From Prevotellaceae bacterium (GTDB lineage: Bacteria; Bacteroidota; Bacteroidia; Bacteroidales; Bacteroidaceae), in assembly GCA_021153165.1 (NCBI GenBank), contig JAGKTZ010000046.1:1-15269 (forward strand): a DNA stretch of 15,269 bases. The letters run 5' to 3'. Numbering within the stretch: the stretch's first letter is position 1; every line of letters begins with the position of its first letter. The notes under the pieces were generated by a model. The model did no database searches. It was not told the origin of the DNA and worked only from the letters and a program-made list of their open reading frames with translations. The position numbers and the translations under genes are program-made. This document shows, piece after piece, positions 1 through 7,866 of this stretch.

Positions 1-25
1 AATCCGATCAAGATTTTAGGTCTCT

Positions 26-131
26 GAAAAAAACTAAGACCTTTTTTAAAAAAGGTTAGGCTTTTTTTGAAAAAGGTTAGGCTTTTTTTGAAAAAGGTTA
101 GGCTTTTTTTGAAAAAGGTTAGACTTTTTTT
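26..131. repeat. 21-bp tandem repeat array, about five copies
   Basis: The unit is G-A5-GGTTAGG-C-T7. Copies lie at 27-47 (degenerate), 48-68, 69-89, 90-110 and 111-131. The copies at 69-89 and 90-110 are identical; those at 48-68 and 111-131 each differ by one base. Each unit can fold by pairing AAAAAG with CTTTTT around a 6-nt loop. The 21-bp period equals about two helical turns, so the A- and T-tracts recur in phase, which normally gives intrinsically curved DNA. The array lies 105 bp beyond the fucO stop codon on the strand fucO is transcribed from, so it could act in transcript ending, but no classic GC-rich terminator stem is present. Function unknown. Confidence 0.85.
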
Positions 132-160
132 AAAAAAAACCTTGACTTTTTTTTCGCCTA

Positions 161-183
161 TTTTTCAAGCCTTTTTTCAAGCC
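161..183. repeat. Short direct repeat downstream of fucO
   Basis: The 11-mer TTTTTCAAGCC occurs at 161-171 and again at 173-183, separated by one base. It lies between the 21-bp array and the end of fucO. Read on the minus strand it gives two GGCTTGAAAAA blocks, which resemble half of the neighbouring 21-bp unit and may be a decayed part of the same array. Apart from these repeats nothing gene-like is supported in 1-236. Confidence 0.6.
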
Positions 184-236
184 TATCAAATGGCGATTTT
201 TAGTTCACTAATCGAAGTCGAAATTAAGGTTTCTGT

Positions 237-1391
237 TTACAACACTTTCTTGTACAAATCGAGGATGATATCCTTGTTCACCTCGCGAGGATTGCCTGGT
301 GTACAAACGTCGGCAGCTGCGGCTGTTGCCAAACGGTCGAGATCCTCGGCCTTGATACCAAGCTCAGACAAATGTTGTGGAATACCGACACGTACCGACA
401 ATGCTTGCACAGCGTCGACTGCAGCCTGCGCAGCCTCTTCGGTGGTCATTTCTGGGCGGTATACGTTCATCGCCTTAGCGATTTGCACATACTTGTCCAA
501 AGCTGCAGGCATATTGTATGCCATCACGGTGGGCAGGAGCAACGCATTGGCTACGCCATGTGGGATATCAAAGATAGCGCCCAAGGGGTGAGCCATACCA
601 TGGACTACGCCCAGACCTACGTTGGAGAATGCCATACCAGCGATGTATTGTGCCACTGCCATACCATTACGCGCCTCAGCATTTTCAGGTTCGTTGACAG
701 CTGTTTCAAGGTGGCGAGCGATCATTTCGATAGCTTTCAGTTCGAACATATCACTCATTTCCCAAGCGCCCTTAGTGATCAGCCCCTCGATGGCATGAGT
801 CAGTGCGTCGAGACCAGTCGCAGCAGTCAGACTCTTGGGCAATGTGTACATCAGCTCAGCATCTACGATAGCCATCACTGGGATATCGTTGGGGTCGACA
901 CATACCATTTTCTTTTGGTTTTCTTCGTCTGTGATGACATAGTTGATAGTCACTTCGGCAGCAGTACCTGCAGTCGTAGGCAGTGCGATGATAGGCACAG
1001 ACTTTTGCTTAGTATCTGCTACACCTTCCAACGAAACGACGTCGGCAAATTCGGGATTGTTGGTGATAATACCTACAGCCTTGGCAGTGTCCATAGACGA
1101 GCCACCACCAATAGCCAGGATAAAGTCTGCGCCGGATGCTGCAAAGGCTGCTACACCTGCCTTCACATTAGCTACTGTGGGATTGGGCTTGATATCACTA
1201 AATACTTCGTAGGGGATACCTGCTGCGTCGAGCACCTTGAGTACTTTTTCTGCTACGCCGAACTTGATCAAATCCTTGTCTGTTGCGACAAAGGCTTTCT
1301 TGTAGCCAAGGCGAGAAATTTCCTTTGGCAAAACTTCGCGAGCACCGGGGCCGAAGTAAGAGACTTCGTTGAGGATGAATCTTTGTACCAT
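237..1391 (-). CDS. fucO: Lactaldehyde reductase (L-1,2-propanediol oxidoreductase), iron-dependent
   Basis: A cytoplasmic group III (iron-type) alcohol dehydrogenase, 384 aa, the normal length for FucO. It reduces L-lactaldehyde, formed when fuculose-1-phosphate is cleaved, to L-1,2-propanediol and regenerates NAD+. The dinucleotide-binding loop GGGSSMDTAK is at residues 95-104. The metal ligands expected for the family are present: D195 and H199 in GLDALTHA, H264 in VVHG and H278 in IPHG. D38 after the second strand fits NAD rather than NADP preference. The start ATG gives the usual FucO N-terminus; the leader is A-rich with no Shine-Dalgarno. It lies 120 bp downstream of fucI on the same strand, so the pair is probably co-transcribed. 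A related iron alcohol dehydrogenase of other specificity is possible, but the fucI neighbour makes FucO the best call. Confidence 0.93.
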   Translation of the reverse strand: MVQRFILNEVSYFGPGAREVLPKEISRLGYKKAFVATDKDLIKFGVAEKVLKVLDAAGIPYEVFSDIKPNPTVANVKAGVAAFAASGADFILAIGGGSSMDTAKAVGIITNNPEFADVVSLEGVADTKQKSVPIIALPTTAGTAAEVTINYVITDEENQKKMVCVDPNDIPVMAIVDAELMYTLPKSLTAATGLDALTHAIEGLITKGAWEMSDMFELKAIEMIARHLETAVNEPENAEARNGMAVAQYIAGMAFSNVGLGVVHGMAHPLGAIFDIPHGVANALLLPTVMAYNMPAALDKYVQIAKAMNVYRPEMTTEEAAQAAVDAVQALSVRVGIPQHLSELGIKAEDLDRLATAAAADVCTPGNPREVNKDIILDLYKKVL

Positions 1392-1457
1392 TTTATTTTT
1401 GATGTAATGGGGTAGTAAGTTAATTTGAATAAAAACAAAATTGCTCAGTAAATGTTG

Positions 1458-1494
1458 AAGCCAAGCAACGGACAGGACATCCGCTGCTCGGCTT
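1458..1494 (-). promoter_or_regulatory. Strong RNA hairpin between fucI and fucO
   Basis: On the minus strand, the direction of fucI-fucO transcription, this segment folds into a 15-bp stem with a 7-nt loop. The arms are 1480-1494 and 1458-1472, fully paired if two G-U wobbles are allowed. In the plus-strand RNA those two positions would be A-C mismatches, so the fold is better in the transcribed RNA. No run of U follows the stem, so it does not look like an intrinsic terminator. A role in stabilising or processing the upstream fucI mRNA, or in partial read-through control, is inferred. Confidence 0.65.
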
Positions 1495-1511
1495 TATGAG
1501 AGGTGAGTCTA

Positions 1512-3284
1512 TTATTTATACACAGGGCCGTAGGCTGCACAAGCGCGATAGTCGGCACCTTCCTTGTCCATACCGAAGGCGTTCCATGCAGCAGGACGGA
1601 AGATCTCGTCTTCGTTGACATTGTGCATACATACTGGGATGCGCAACATCGAAGCTAGGGTGATCAAGTCCTGACCGATATGGCCGTAGCTGATCGCACC
1701 ATGGTTGGCGCCCCAGTTGTTCATCACTGAATAAACGTCCTTGAACGCAGGTTTGTCGCACAAACGTGGCACGAACCATGTAGTAGGCCAAGTGGGGTCT
1801 GTGCGCATATTCAATACGTCGTGGATTTCGGGATCTACGTCGGCAGTCCAACCCTCTGCGATCTGGAGTACAGGACCGAGGCCTTTCACCAAGTTCAGAC
1901 GGCTCATGGTCACAGGCATACCGCCCTTGCTGAAGAAGTTTGAAGAGAAACCGCCGCCACGGAAATAGTCGCGGTCTGCTGGCATCCAATTGGTATTCTT
2001 CAGACAGCCCTTGACGTCTTCTTCTGTCATTTCCCAGCATGGTTTCATGCAAGGTTCGCCTGCTGCGTTGGTGCTAGCACCTGTAGCATCGAGCGTAGTC
2101 GCTCCGGAGTTGATCAAGTGAATCATACCGCCTGCAGCAAGTCCGGTCAATTCCTTACCAGTGACACGCTTCACAGCTTCAGGGCTCCAATATGTACGAA
2201 CGTCCGAGAACATTTGTCCACAACCAGTCATCAGATTACCAAACAACATAGCCACAGCGTTGCAAGCATCATTCTCTGTAGCCAGTACGTATGCCTTGCG
2301 AATACCGTTCCAGTCGAATGTGCTACACATCAGTGCTTCTGTGAAGTCGCCATTAGGTTTCCAGTCTGTCCATTGGCGTTGTCCCTGGAAACCGCCAGCT
2401 ATTGCATTGTGGCCGATAGCTTCTTCCTTGTAGCCCATCTCGAGCAATTTAGGATTGCCTTGCATCAAGTCGCGCACAATCAGGGTCATTTTCACCACAA
2501 ACTCCCAGTCGGCATCCTTTTGTTCGCGTGTCTTTTGACGGTCCTCGCGGTTCTTGTCCCAACCTTCGTTGGTCTTACAATATTCCTTGGTCCATGCCAT
2601 CGCCTTTTCGTATTCTTCGTGGTCATAGATACCTTCTTCCATACGGCGCAGGATCTCTGTTTCATCCACACTCTCATTGCGCATACCGAGGTAGCGTTGG
2701 AAGAAATCTTGGTCTACGATACTGCCTGCGATACCCATACATTGGCTACCGATAGACAGGTAACTTTGACCGCGCATATCTGCCACAGCAATGGCAGCAC
2801 GTGCAAAGCGAAGCAACTTTTCAGCCACATCTGCGGGGATAGTATTGTCGTCCAGATCCTGTACGTCGTGACCATAGATGCCAAAGGCAGGAAGCCCCTT
2901 TTGCGCATGACCAGCCAACACAGCAGCCAGGTAAACTGCACCAGGGCGCTCTGTGCCGTTGAATCCCCACACAGCCTTAGGCCAGTGAGGGTGCATGTCC
3001 ATCGTTTCCGAACCATAGCACCAGCACGAAGTCACGGTGATTGTTGCACCCACGCCTTCGCGTTCAAACTTTTCAGCACATGCTGCAGTCTCTGCCACAC
3101 GACCGATGGTGCCATCGGCGATGACGCACTCCACAGGCGTACCATCTGCATGGCGCACGTTCTTGCTGACCAATTCTGCCACGGCCTTAGCCAGCGACAT
3201 AGTCTTTTCTTCCAAACTTTCTCTCACTCCACCTTGACGTCCGTCGATGGTGGGACGAATTCCGATTTTAGGATATTTTCTCAT
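1512..3284 (-). CDS. fucI: L-fucose isomerase
   Basis: Cytoplasmic aldose-ketose isomerase converting L-fucose to L-fuculose, the first step of the phosphorylating fucose pathway; it can also act on D-arabinose. The product is 590 aa, essentially the length of E. coli FucI (591), and the sequence is alignable throughout: PKIGIRPTIDGR at the N-terminus, CWCYGSET near 87-94, GFNGTERPGAVYLAA near 107-121. The Mn-binding and catalytic residues fall at the same numbers as in E. coli: E337 (ATEND), D361 (DVRTYW) and H528 (GANHG). I chose the ATG at 3284; the frame is open to an ATG at 3335, but the extra 17 residues are outside the family's conserved start. First gene of a probable fucI-fucO unit; divergent from the efflux operon. 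Confidence 0.97.
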   Translation of the reverse strand: MRKYPKIGIRPTIDGRQGGVRESLEEKTMSLAKAVAELVSKNVRHADGTPVECVIADGTIGRVAETAACAEKFEREGVGATITVTSCWCYGSETMDMHPHWPKAVWGFNGTERPGAVYLAAVLAGHAQKGLPAFGIYGHDVQDLDDNTIPADVAEKLLRFARAAIAVADMRGQSYLSIGSQCMGIAGSIVDQDFFQRYLGMRNESVDETEILRRMEEGIYDHEEYEKAMAWTKEYCKTNEGWDKNREDRQKTREQKDADWEFVVKMTLIVRDLMQGNPKLLEMGYKEEAIGHNAIAGGFQGQRQWTDWKPNGDFTEALMCSTFDWNGIRKAYVLATENDACNAVAMLFGNLMTGCGQMFSDVRTYWSPEAVKRVTGKELTGLAAGGMIHLINSGATTLDATGASTNAAGEPCMKPCWEMTEEDVKGCLKNTNWMPADRDYFRGGGFSSNFFSKGGMPVTMSRLNLVKGLGPVLQIAEGWTADVDPEIHDVLNMRTDPTWPTTWFVPRLCDKPAFKDVYSVMNNWGANHGAISYGHIGQDLITLASMLRIPVCMHNVNEDEIFRPAAWNAFGMDKEGADYRACAAYGPVYK

Positions 3285-3488
3285 GATAATACAGTTATTT
3301 TTAATGACTATAAAATTATCTGCAAAGTAAGGCATTTTCGCCGAAACGACGGGGGATTTTTATGTGTTGTAAAGCATATTTTCCGCACCCCTACGTTTCA
3401 TTTTCATTTTCAAAACCCGCACATCTTTTTCCCAAAACAGATCGATTTAAAAATCATGCTTTGCTCAACAAAGGCATTACGTTCTTAT

Positions 3489-3530
3489 GAAAAAGTCAGA
3501 TTACTTTTCAACAAGGTCTCAGTAATCTCT
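3489..3530. repeat. Diverged copies of the 21-bp repeat
   Basis: The segment 3489-3509 begins GAAAAAG and ends in CTTTTC, as the array at 26-131 does, and the next 21 bp repeat the pattern weakly. The kinship is clearest in translation: read from 3489 it gives EKVRLLFNKV, while the left-hand array gives KKVRLFLKKV, both with KV recurring every seven codons. This suggests a decayed version of the same tandem element, so the fuc pair is flanked by it on both sides. The similarity is short and could be chance. Confidence 0.35.
3498..3528. promoter_or_regulatory. Inverted repeat, candidate operator
   Basis: AGATTAC at 3498-3504 is exactly inverted by GTAATCT at 3522-3528, with 17 bp between, so arm centres are 24 bp apart, near two helical turns. 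It lies about 215 bp from the fucI start and 200 bp from the efflux adaptor start, in the region both promoters share. That fits a site for a dimeric or dimer-of-dimers regulator, but no regulator gene is in the window and it could be coincidence. Confidence 0.3.
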
Positions 3531-3724
3531 CTCAAGATTTACCCTCCTCTCTGAGTAGCCAAACGTTTTATCACAGGAAGACTATTTATTTAGTGTTTTT
3601 TATAGGTCAAAATATCTGAATTTTAAGAAAAAAATATTTATTTTGCAGTTTTGTATTTCGCCGCCTACATCAGTGGCGATTATCTACCACACAAATATCG
3701 CAGATTACCCCAAATCAAAATAGC

Positions 3725-4804
3725 ATGAACAAATATTTGAAATGGAGCCTCTTCGGGGCTATAGTATTAATCGTAGCAGGACTTGGTATTTACTCTTTTG
3801 TGCCCCGCGTCAACAAGGATATGAAGGAAGACCCTAAAGCTGCAGGCAAGGGGAAACAACCCAAAGGCGACTTGCTCGTCAGAGTCTATGTAGTGAAAGA
3901 AGTCTCGCTGACCGACGGCATGAATGTCAGCGGCAGTTTGCTCCCTGGCGAAGAAGTCAACTTAGCATTTGAGGCTTCGGGCAAGGTAACCGAGATATAC
4001 TTCAAAGAAGGGGCACACGTGGAGAAAGGACAGATGTTGGCCAAAATCAACGATGAGCCACTGCAGGCAGATTTGCGCAAGAAACAGGCACAACTGAGCT
4101 TGTTGCAAGACCGGGTGAAGCGTGCCAAAGCCTTGCTGGAAAAGGAAGCTATCAGCCGCGAAGCACTGCAGGAAGCAGAAGCGAATCTCTCTGCTCTGCA
4201 AGCCGAGATCGATGGTGTGACAGCACAAATACGCCAAACCGAACTACGTGCTCCATTTTCGGGAATCTTGGGACTGCGACAGGTGAGTGTGGGCGCCTAC
4301 GTGACGCCATCCACCAATATTGCCGTGCTGACCAAAACTTCTCCGTTGAGGGTTGAATTTAATGTACCCGAACGCTATGCCGGCGACCTGCCCGAAAGCA
4401 CACCACTGACATTCACCGTCGAAGGTGATATGACACCACGCGAAGCCAAAGTCTACGCCGCAGCATCAAAAGTGGATGCAGAAACACGTACCTACACCAT
4501 GCAAGCCCTATACGACAATAGCGACGGTGCACTGGTGCCCGGACGATATGTCAATGTAAACCTGACCACACGCCATTATGACAAAACAATAGCTGTGCCC
4601 AGCGAGGCCATCGTGTCAGAGATGGGAGTGGACAAAGTCTTCCTGTGCAAAGGAGGCAAAGCACATCCTGTAGAAATCACAAAAGGACTGCGTACCGAGG
4701 CCCAGGTACAAGTGTTGAAGGGACTGTCTGTAGGCGACTCGGTCATCGTGAGCGGCACGATGCAGTTGAGAGTGGGTACTAAGGTAAAAGTGAACAAGAA
4801 ATAG
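3725..4804 (+). CDS. RND efflux periplasmic adaptor (membrane fusion protein, AcrA/MexA type)
   Basis: The adaptor bridges the inner-membrane pump to the outer-membrane channel in the periplasm. It has 359 aa. Residues 7-26 are a hydrophobic N-terminal anchor or uncleaved signal; there is no lipobox cysteine, so unlike AcrA it is probably held by a helix and not by lipid. Two lipoyl half-motifs flank an alpha-helical hairpin: GKVTEIYFKEGAHVEKGQML at 86-105, a coiled coil around 113-172, then LRAPFSGILGLRQVSVGAYV at 174-193. Beta-barrel (about 205-280) and membrane-proximal domains (about 285-355) follow. The coding order adaptor-pump-channel with a 10-bp gap to the pump shows one operon. Substrate cannot be told from sequence. 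No local regulator is present. Confidence 0.95.
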   Translation: MNKYLKWSLFGAIVLIVAGLGIYSFVPRVNKDMKEDPKAAGKGKQPKGDLLVRVYVVKEVSLTDGMNVSGSLLPGEEVNLAFEASGKVTEIYFKEGAHVEKGQMLAKINDEPLQADLRKKQAQLSLLQDRVKRAKALLEKEAISREALQEAEANLSALQAEIDGVTAQIRQTELRAPFSGILGLRQVSVGAYVTPSTNIAVLTKTSPLRVEFNVPERYAGDLPESTPLTFTVEGDMTPREAKVYAAASKVDAETRTYTMQALYDNSDGALVPGRYVNVNLTTRHYDKTIAVPSEAIVSEMGVDKVFLCKGGKAHPVEITKGLRTEAQVQVLKGLSVGDSVIVSGTMQLRVGTKVKVNKK

Positions 4805-4814
4805 ACGTTGACGA

Positions 4815-7800
4815 ATGAATATATCAGAACTTTCTATACGACGCCCGGTACTGGCCACAGTGATGACTCTGGTCATCCTGCTCTTTGGTATCATAGGCTA
4901 TATGTCCTTGGGCGTACGCGAATACCCATCGGTGGACAATCCCATCATCTCGGTGTCGTGCTCGTATCCTGGCGCCAATGCCGACGTGATAGAAAATCAA
5001 ATCACCGAACCACTGGAACAAAACATCAATGGTATCCCTGGGATCCGCTCGCTGACCAGCGTGAGCCAGCAGGGATCAAGCCGCATCACGGTGGAATTTG
5101 AATTGTCAGTAGACCTCGAAACTGCTGCCAACGATGTACGCGACAAGGTATCACGAGCACAACGCAACTTACCACGCGACTGTGACCCACCCACCGTATC
5201 AAAAGCCGATGCCGACGCCACACCAATCCTGATGGTGGCACTACAGAGCGATAAGCGCTCGCTACTGGAATTGAGCGAAATCGCCGACCTGACGGTAAAA
5301 GAGCAATTGCAGACGATATCGGATGTATCAAACGTATCCATTTGGGGTGAAAAACGCTATTGTATGCGTCTGTGGTTGGACCCCGTGAAAATGTCGGGAT
5401 ATGGCATCACACCAATGGATGTGAAAAGTGCGCTAGATCGTGAGAACGTAGAACTGCCATCGGGTTCAATAGAAGGAAATACGACGGAGCTGACCATCCG
5501 CACTATGGGCCAAATGCACACCACCGAGGAGTTCAACAACCTGGTAATAAAAGAACAGGACGGACGCATCGTGCGCTTCAGCGATGTGGGATGTGCAGAA
5601 CTCTCGCCTAGGGATATTAAGAGCTATATGAAGATGAATGGTGTGCCAATGGTCGGAGTGGTAGTAGTACCTCAGCCAGGAGCTAACCATATCGATATCG
5701 CCGACGCTGTGCACGACCGCATGGAGATGATGAAAAAAGATTTGCCCGAAGATGTACACTTCAATTATGGATTTGACAACACGAAATTTATCCGTGCTTC
5801 TATCAACGAAGTGAAGACAACCGTCTATGAGGCTTTCTTCCTTGTGATCATCATCATCTTCCTATTCCTGCGCGACTGGCGTGTCACCTTGATTCCCTGT
5901 ATCGTTATTCCTGTATCGCTGGTCGGAGCGTTCTTTATCATGTATCTGTGTGGATTCTCCATCAACGTTCTCTCGATGCTAGCCATCGTATTATCGGTGG
6001 GATTGGTGGTGGATGATGCTATCGTGATGACCGAGAATATCTACCTGCGCATCGAACGAGGGATGCGGCCTTTCAAAGCAGGAATCGAAGGGGCTAAAGA
6101 AATCTTTTTTGCCGTCATCTCAACCACAGTAACCTTGGTGGCTGTTTTCCTGCCCATCGTATTTATGGAAGGAACGACAGGGCGGTTGTTCCGCGAGTTT
6201 AGTTTTGTCGTAGCAGGCTCAGTGATCATCTCGTCTTTTGCCGCCTTGACTTTCACCCCAATGCTGGCAACAAAATTATTGGTCAGACGCAAGGAGAAAA
6301 ACTGGTTGTATCGCAAGACCGAGCCCTTCTTTGAGGGATTGAACAATGTCTATGCAAAAATGCTGGACGTAGTATTGCGCTATCGCTGGATAGCCGTTGT
6401 GGTGATGATCGTATCACTAGGTGCAAGTGTTTGGATGTGGACCGATATCCCTTCGGAAATGGCACCACTCGAAGACCGTTCGAGCATCACCATCCGCACA
6501 TCGGGCCCAGAGGGTGTGACCTACGAATACATGCGTGACTATACGGAAGATATCAACAGGCTGGCGGACTCGCTGGCCCCCGATGCGGAATTCATCACCG
6601 CACGCGTGTCAAATGGTTCGGGCAACGTACAAATCACGCTTAAGGATCTGGCTGAACGCGACTACTCGCAAATGGATGTAGCCGAACGCTTATCAAAAGC
6701 AGTCCGCGAAAAAACCGATGCTCGTGCCTTCGTACAGCAACAAAGCACCTTTGGCGGCCGCCGAGGTTCAATGCCTGTGCAATACGTATTGCAAGCGACC
6801 AATATCGAAAAGCTGCAAAAAGTATTGCCCGAATTTATGACCAAAGTTTACGAGAATCCCACATTCCAAATGGCTGATGTCGATTTGAAATTCTCAAAGC
6901 CAGAAGTACGTTTGTCTGTCAATCGCGAAAAAGCCAACATGATGGGGGTCAGCACCCGAGACATCGCACAGACCTTACAGTACGGCTTGAGCGGACAGCG
7001 TATGGGATATCTCTATATGAACGGAAAACAATATGAGATCGTTGGTGAAATCAATCGCCAGCAACGCAATGACCCCGCCAACCTCAAAGCCATATATATG
7101 CGTTCAAGTGATGGCAAAATGATTCAAATGGAAAATCTTGTTGAACTGACTGAAGGCATTGCTCCGCCCAAACTTTATCGTTACAATCGCTTCGTCTCAG
7201 CAACAATTTCCGCAGGCTTGGCTGAAGGCAAAACGATTGGCGAAGGCCTAGATGAAATGGACAAAATCGCCAAGTCTACGCTCGATGACACTTTCCGTAC
7301 TGCGCTAGCAGGTGACTCGAAAGAATTCCGCGAAAGTTCTTCTAGTCTTTTCTTTGCATTTGCCTTGGCACTATTACTCATCTTCTTGATTTTGGCAGCA
7401 CAGTTTGAAAGTTTCAAAGATCCCTTTGTCATTATGCTCACCGTCCCTTTAGCTATATGTGGCGCACTAATCTTCATGAAGGCGGGCGAACAAACGATGA
7501 ATATATTCAGTCAAATCGGTATCATCATGCTCATTGGTTTGGTGGCAAAGAATGGTATCTTGATCGTAGAGTTTGCCAATCAAAGACAAAAGAATGGTGA
7601 AGACAAAATGACTGCTATTCGCGAAGCCTCAAAACAACGCTTACGTCCAATTTTGATGACCAGCGTATCCACTATATTAGGTCTGCTACCACTGATGTTT
7701 GCCACAGGTGAAGGTTGCAACGGACGTATTGCAATGGGTACTGCCGTCGTAGGCGGCATGTTGACCTCGACACTGCTTACCATGTTTATCGTACCATCCA

Positions 7801-7862
7801 TCTACTCTTATTTGTCTACAAACCAAATCAAGAAACAAGCGAAATTGGCTAAAAAAGAATAA
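4815..7862 (+). CDS. RND multidrug efflux pump, inner-membrane proton/drug antiporter (AcrB/MexB/MdtB-like)
   Basis: Trimeric inner-membrane pump that exports substrates from periplasm or membrane in exchange for protons. It has 1015 aa, within the usual range for the hydrophobe/amphiphile RND family. The N-terminus MNISELSIRRPVLATVM with the first membrane helix at about 10-30 is typical. Two large periplasmic loops are each followed by a block of membrane helices (about 338-475 and 850-1000), with TM7 near 523-545. The proton-relay residues are present: D400 and D401 in GLVVDDAIV of TM4 and K912 in GLVAKNGILIVEFANQ of TM10. A heavy-metal CusA-type pump is less likely given this hydrophobe-family motif pattern. 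The TolC-family gene follows after 4 bp. Confidence 0.96.
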   Translation: MNISELSIRRPVLATVMTLVILLFGIIGYMSLGVREYPSVDNPIISVSCSYPGANADVIENQITEPLEQNINGIPGIRSLTSVSQQGSSRITVEFELSVDLETAANDVRDKVSRAQRNLPRDCDPPTVSKADADATPILMVALQSDKRSLLELSEIADLTVKEQLQTISDVSNVSIWGEKRYCMRLWLDPVKMSGYGITPMDVKSALDRENVELPSGSIEGNTTELTIRTMGQMHTTEEFNNLVIKEQDGRIVRFSDVGCAELSPRDIKSYMKMNGVPMVGVVVVPQPGANHIDIADAVHDRMEMMKKDLPEDVHFNYGFDNTKFIRASINEVKTTVYEAFFLVIIIIFLFLRDWRVTLIPCIVIPVSLVGAFFIMYLCGFSINVLSMLAIVLSVGLVVDDAIVMTENIYLRIERGMRPFKAGIEGAKEIFFAVISTTVTLVAVFLPIVFMEGTTGRLFREFSFVVAGSVIISSFAALTFTPMLATKLLVRRKEKNWLYRKTEPFFEGLNNVYAKMLDVVLRYRWIAVVVMIVSLGASVWMWTDIPSEMAPLEDRSSITIRTSGPEGVTYEYMRDYTEDINRLADSLAPDAEFITARVSNGSGNVQITLKDLAERDYSQMDVAERLSKAVREKTDARAFVQQQSTFGGRRGSMPVQYVLQATNIEKLQKVLPEFMTKVYENPTFQMADVDLKFSKPEVRLSVNREKANMMGVSTRDIAQTLQYGLSGQRMGYLYMNGKQYEIVGEINRQQRNDPANLKAIYMRSSDGKMIQMENLVELTEGIAPPKLYRYNRFVSATISAGLAEGKTIGEGLDEMDKIAKSTLDDTFRTALAGDSKEFRESSSSLFFAFALALLLIFLILAAQFESFKDPFVIMLTVPLAICGALIFMKAGEQTMNIFSQIGIIMLIGLVAKNGILIVEFANQRQKNGEDKMTAIREASKQRLRPILMTSVSTILGLLPLMFATGEGCNGRIAMGTAVVGGMLTSTLLTMFIVPSIYSYLSTNQIKKQAKLAKKE

Positions 7863-7866
7863 AGGC

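Larger units (their letters stand above)
3285..3724. other. Divergent intergenic region between fucI and the efflux operon
   Basis: About 440 bp with no supportable gene. It must hold the promoters of both fucI (leftward) and the efflux operon (rightward). For fucI, the minus-strand reading of 3322-3330 is TTACTTTGC, one base off the TAnnTTTGC -7 consensus and about 40 bp before the start codon, but no matching -33 element is seen. For the efflux operon the nearest motif is a -7-like TATTTTGC just before 3650 with the spacing one base short, so its promoter is not resolved. The region also contains an inverted repeat and diverged repeat units listed separately. Confidence 0.6.

Noticed and set aside
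26..131. CRISPR array
   Set aside because: The units are contiguous with no unique spacers, only 21 bp long, and there are no cas genes.
67..591. A 174-aa plus-strand open frame
   Set aside because: Its first part is the 21-bp repeat and the rest is antisense to the well-supported fucO. No independent coding evidence.
372..1415. A 347-aa plus-strand open frame across fucO
   Set aside because: Shadow of fucO: rich in Cys, His and Ser with no recognisable domain.
3285..3335. An upstream in-frame start for fucI
   Set aside because: Adds 17 residues not seen in the family; the ATG at 3284 puts catalytic residues at the same numbers as in E. coli FucI.
2118..3554. A 478-aa plus-strand open frame across fucI
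   Set aside because: Antisense of fucI, which matches its family end to end including all active-site residues; the composition of the shadow is not protein-like.
3660..3680. Hairpin CGCC/GGCG before the efflux adaptor
   Set aside because: Only four base pairs with a 12-nt loop; not enough to call a riboswitch or terminator.
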